A stretch of DNA of 64,000 bases from Streptomyces fildesensis (GTDB taxonomy: Bacteria > Actinomycetota > Actinomycetes > Streptomycetales > Streptomycetaceae). The DNA lies in NCBI RefSeq assembly GCF_016107395.1, contig NZ_JAAIKO010000002.1, forward strand, positions 124,001-188,000, read 5' to 3'. Every line of letters begins with the position of its first letter. Within the stretch, counting starts at the first letter, position 1. The notes under the pieces were generated by a model that ran no database searches, was not told the DNA's origin, and worked only from the letters and a program-made list of their open reading frames with translations. A program made the translations under genes and the position numbers. Positions 61,034 to 64,000 of this stretch are shown piece after piece.

Positions 61034-64000
61034 CTACTGCTTGCGCAGGTGGAAGGTCAGGCCCAGCTGGTCGTCCGTGAAGGGCTGGCCGTAGGTCCGG
61101 TCCGGGTCGCCGGGGGCGAAGTCCGTGGCCAGGACCTCGTCCGCGATCAGGGTGGCGTGTTCGGTCAGGGCGGTGGTCAGGTCGTTGTCGGCGGAGTGCC
61201 AGCGGACGGCGATGCGGTCCGCCACGTCCAGGCCCGAGTTCTTGCGGGCCTCCTGGATCAGCCGGATCGCGTCGCGGGCCAGGCCCGCCAGGCGGAGTTC
61301 CGGGGTGATCTCCAGGTCCAGGGCGACGGTGGCGCCGGAGTCGGACGCCACCGACCAGCCCTCGCGCGGGGTCTCGGTGATGATCACTTCGTCCGGGGAG
61401 AGCGGGATCTGCTCGCCGTTGAACTCGACGGTGGCGGTGCCGTCGCGCAGCGCTGCGGAGAGCGCTGCCGCGTCGGCGGCCGCGACGGCCTTCGCGACGT
61501 CCTGGACGCCCTTGCCGAAGCGCTTGCCGAGCGCCCGGAAGTTCGCCTTGGCCGTCGTGTCGACCAGGGATCCGCCGACCTCCGAGAGCGAGGCGAGGGA
61601 GAGCACGTTGAGTTCCTCGGTGATCTGCGTGTGCAGGGCCGGGTCGAGGGAGTCGAAGCCGGCGACGGCCACCAGGGCGCGGGAGAGCGGCTGGCGGGTC
61701 TTGACGCCCGACTCCGCGCGGGTCGCGCGGCCCAGCTCCACCAGCCGGCGGACGAGCAGCATCTGCTCGGAGAGGGTCGGGTTGATCGCGGACTCGTCGG
61801 CGACCGGCCACGAGGTGAGGTGGACGGAGTCCGGGGCGTCCGGGGTGACCGGGACGACGAGGTCCTGCCAGACCCGCTCGGTGATGAACGGCGTGAGCGG
61901 GGCCATCAGGCGGGTGACCGTCTCGACCACGTCGTGCAGGGTGCGCAGCGCGGCGGCGTCGCCCTGCCAGAAGCGGCGGCGCGAGCGGCGGACGTACCAG
62001 TTGGACAGGTCGTCGACGAAGGAGGAGAGCAGCTTGCCCGCGCGCTGGGTGTCGTACGACTCCAGGGATTCGGTGACGTCACGTGTGAGAGCGTGCAGCT
62101 CGCCGAGCAGCCAGCGGTCCAGCAGCGGGCGGTCGGCCGGGGCCGGGTCGCTCGCGCTGGGGGTCCAGCCGGCGGTACGGGCGTACAGGGCCTGGAAGGC
62201 GACGGTGTTCCAGTAGGTGAGGAGGGTCTTGCGGACCACTTCCTGGATCGTGCCGTGGCCGACCCGGCGGGCGGACCAGGGCGAGCCGCCGGCCGCCATG
62301 AACCAGCGGACGGCGTCGGCGCCGTGCTGGTCCATGAGCGCGATGGGCTCCAGGGTGTTGCCCAGGTGCTTGGACATCTTGCGGCCGTCCTCGGCGAGGA
62401 TGTGGCCCAGGCAGACCACGTTCTCGTAGGCGGACCGGTCGAAGACCAGGGTGCCGACGGCCATCAGCGTGTAGAACCAGCCGCGGGTCTGGTCGATCGC
62501 CTCGGAGATGAACTGCGCCGGGTAGCTCTTCTCGAAGATCTCCTTGTTGCGGTGCGGGTAGCCCCACTGCGCGAACGGCATCGATCCCGAGTCGTACCAG
62601 GCGTCGATGACCTCGGGGACGCGGACCGATTCCAGCGAGCAGCCTTCGGAGGTGCAGGGGAACGTGATCTCGTCGATGTACGGGCGGTGCGGGTCCAGAC
62701 CGCTCTGGTCGGTGCCCGTGAGGGTGGAGAGGTCCGAGAGGCTGCCGACGCACGTGAGGTGGTTCTCCTCGCAGCGCCAGATCGGGAGCGGGGTGCCCCA
62801 GTAGCGGTTGCGCGAGAGGGCCCAGTCGACGTTGTTGTTCAGCCAGTCGCCGAAGCGGCCCTGCTTGACCGAGTCCGGGTACCAGTTGGTCTTCTCGTTC
62901 TCGCGCAGCATCGCGTCCTTGACGGCGGTGGTGCGGATGTACCAGGACGGCTGCGCGTAGTAGAGCAGCGCGGTGTGGCAGCGCCAGCAGTGCGGGTAGC
63001 TGTGCTCGTACGGGACGTGACGGAAGAGGCGGCCGGTGCGCTGGAGCTCCGCGACCAGTTTTTCGTCCGCCTTCTTGAAGAACTCGCCGCCGACGAGCGG
63101 GACCTCCGGCTCGAAGGTGCCGTCGGGGCGGACCGGGTTCACCACGGGGAGGCCGTAGGCGCGGCAGACCTTGAGGTCGTCCTCGCCGAAGGCGGGGGAC
63201 TGGTGGACCAGACCGGTGCCGTCCTCGGTGGTGACGTACTCGGCGTTGACGATGTAGTGCGCGTCCGGGATCTCGACGAAGTCGAAGGGCCGCTCGTACG
63301 TCCAGCGCTCCATCTCGGCGCCGGTGAAGCTGACGCCGGTGGCGGTCCAGCCCTCGCCGAGGGCCTTCTCCAGCAGCGGTTCGGCGACGACCAGCTTCTC
63401 GTCGCCGTCGGTCGCCACCACGTAGGTGACCGTGGGGTGGGTCGCGACGGCCGTGTTGGAGACCAGGGTCCAGGGGGTGGTCGTCCAGACCAGGAGGGCG
63501 GCCTCGCCCGCGAGGGGGCCCGAGGTGAGCGGGAAGCGGACGAAGACGGAGGGGTCGACGATCGTCTCGTAGCCCTGCGCCAGTTCGTGGTCGGACAGGC
63601 CCGTCTGGTCCTTCGGGCACCAGGGGGCGACGCGGTAGTCCTGGACCAGCAGGCCCTTGTCGAAGATCTGCTGCAGCGACCACCACACGGACTCCACGTA
63701 CTCCGGGTCCATGGTGCGGTAGGCGTCCTCCAGGTCGACCCAGTAGCCCATGCGGTTCGTCAGCTCGGTGAAGGCGTCGGTGTGGCGGGTCACCGACTCA
63801 CGGCACTTCGCGTTGAACTCGGCGATGCCGTAGTCCTCGATGTCCTGCTTGCTGGTGAAGCCGAGTTCCTTCTCGACGGCCAGCTCGACGGGCAGGCCGT
63901 GGCAGTCCCAGCCGGCCTTGCGGGTCACATGGTGGCCCCGCATGGTCTTGAAGCGGGGGAAGACGTCCTTGAAGACGCGGGCCTCGATGTGGTGCGCGCC
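61034..64000 (-). CDS. ileS: Isoleucyl-tRNA synthetase (5' end outside window)
   Basis: The last 988 codons of a class I aminoacyl-tRNA synthetase; the frame continues beyond base 64000, so the N-terminus and HIGH motif are not visible. Present are GAHHIEARVFKDVFPRFKTM at the window end, AGWDCHGLPVELAVEKELG, and the editing domain with VWTTTPWTLVSNTAVA. The KMSKH motif in EDGRKMSKHLGN and a C-terminal anticodon-binding region are also seen. Sequence type resembles the long, eukaryote-like (type 2) IleS. It is convergent with divIVA, the usual boundary of the Streptomyces dcw cluster. Confidence 0.96.
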   Translation of the reverse strand, partial: GAHHIEARVFKDVFPRFKTMRGHHVTRKAGWDCHGLPVELAVEKELGFTSKQDIEDYGIAEFNAKCRESVTRHTDAFTELTNRMGYWVDLEDAYRTMDPEYVESVWWSLQQIFDKGLLVQDYRVAPWCPKDQTGLSDHELAQGYETIVDPSVFVRFPLTSGPLAGEAALLVWTTTPWTLVSNTAVATHPTVTYVVATDGDEKLVVAEPLLEKALGEGWTATGVSFTGAEMERWTYERPFDFVEIPDAHYIVNAEYVTTEDGTGLVHQSPAFGEDDLKVCRAYGLPVVNPVRPDGTFEPEVPLVGGEFFKKADEKLVAELQRTGRLFRHVPYEHSYPHCWRCHTALLYYAQPSWYIRTTAVKDAMLRENEKTNWYPDSVKQGRFGDWLNNNVDWALSRNRYWGTPLPIWRCEENHLTCVGSLSDLSTLTGTDQSGLDPHRPYIDEITFPCTSEGCSLESVRVPEVIDAWYDSGSMPFAQWGYPHRNKEIFEKSYPAQFISEAIDQTRGWFYTLMAVGTLVFDRSAYENVVCLGHILAEDGRKMSKHLGNTLEPIALMDQHGADAVRWFMAAGGSPWSARRVGHGTIQEVVRKTLLTYWNTVAFQALYARTAGWTPSASDPAPADRPLLDRWLLGELHALTRDVTESLESYDTQRAGKLLSSFVDDLSNWYVRRSRRRFWQGDAAALRTLHDVVETVTRLMAPLTPFITERVWQDLVVPVTPDAPDSVHLTSWPVADESAINPTLSEQMLLVRRLVELGRATRAESGVKTRQPLSRALVAVAGFDSLDPALHTQITEELNVLSLASLSEVGGSLVDTTAKANFRALGKRFGKGVQDVAKAVAAADAAALSAALRDGTATVEFNGEQIPLSPDEVIITETPREGWSVASDSGATVALDLEITPELRLAGLARDAIRLIQEARKNSGLDVADRIAVRWHSADNDLTTALTEHATLIADEVLATDFAPGDPDRTYGQPFTDDQLGLTFHLRKQ

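Overview
The window is high-GC actinobacterial DNA. Its protein sequences, gene order and codon use (GTG and TTG starts, very few TTA codons) point to Streptomyces or a very close relative. From memory, the gene order follows the S. coelicolor core segment that ends at divIVA-ileS. No insertion sequences, prophage, tRNA, rRNA or CRISPR were seen; this is chromosomal core.

1-13 kb: the end of a glycosyltransferase, an acyl-CoA ligase, a metallophosphoesterase, an SRPBCC protein next to an ArsA-like ATPase with a degenerate P-loop, glucokinase (glkA), an EEP nuclease, an alpha/beta hydrolase, a PlsC acyltransferase, the MacS/MacR-type two-component system, a phosphofructokinase with a PPi-type signature behind a Crp-like site, and a uridine-kinase-like protein.

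13-19 kb: a fused anthranilate synthase TrpE-TrpG behind a complete Trp attenuator (leader peptide with three Trp codons, antiterminator, terminator). It is divergent from a class II DAHP synthase. Next come an iron-boxed bacterioferritin-associated ferredoxin, bacterioferritin, a molybdopterin oxidoreductase, and a His-rich DUF4396 membrane protein whose promoter carries a CsoR-like palindrome.

19-31 kb: endonuclease IV, a PASTA Ser/Thr kinase, thiO-thiS-thiG under a TPP riboswitch, a ferredoxin-reductase-like flavoprotein, an Rv2175c-type DNA-binding protein, thiE, metF, a Gln/Tyr-rich membrane protein, a CrtI-like oxidoreductase, and a DUF4126 membrane protein with a probable MacR box.

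31-42 kb: a TetR/YhgE-Pip/ABC operon with a 28-bp operator, an SAV_6107-type HEPN protein, a methyltransferase, DUF3040, the MoxR-DUF58-transglutaminase operon and a beta-carbonic anhydrase.

42-64 kb: the division and cell wall (dcw) cluster in the order mraZ, rsmH, ftsL, ftsI, murE, murF, mraY, murD, ftsW, murG, ftsQ, ftsZ, ylmE, sepF, ylmG, divIVA, then convergent ileS (5' end beyond the window). Most genes from rsmH to murD overlap by 4 nt. Four 10-bp-spaced MraZ repeats lie over the mraZ promoter. The ylmD gene expected between ftsZ and ylmE is absent, and a 27-bp-stem hairpin lies in its place.

No clearly new multi-gene system was seen. The most interesting signals are regulatory: the MacR box, the CsoR-type operator, the MraZ repeats, the attenuator, the missing ylmD with its hairpin, and a structured leader before the DUF3040 gene.
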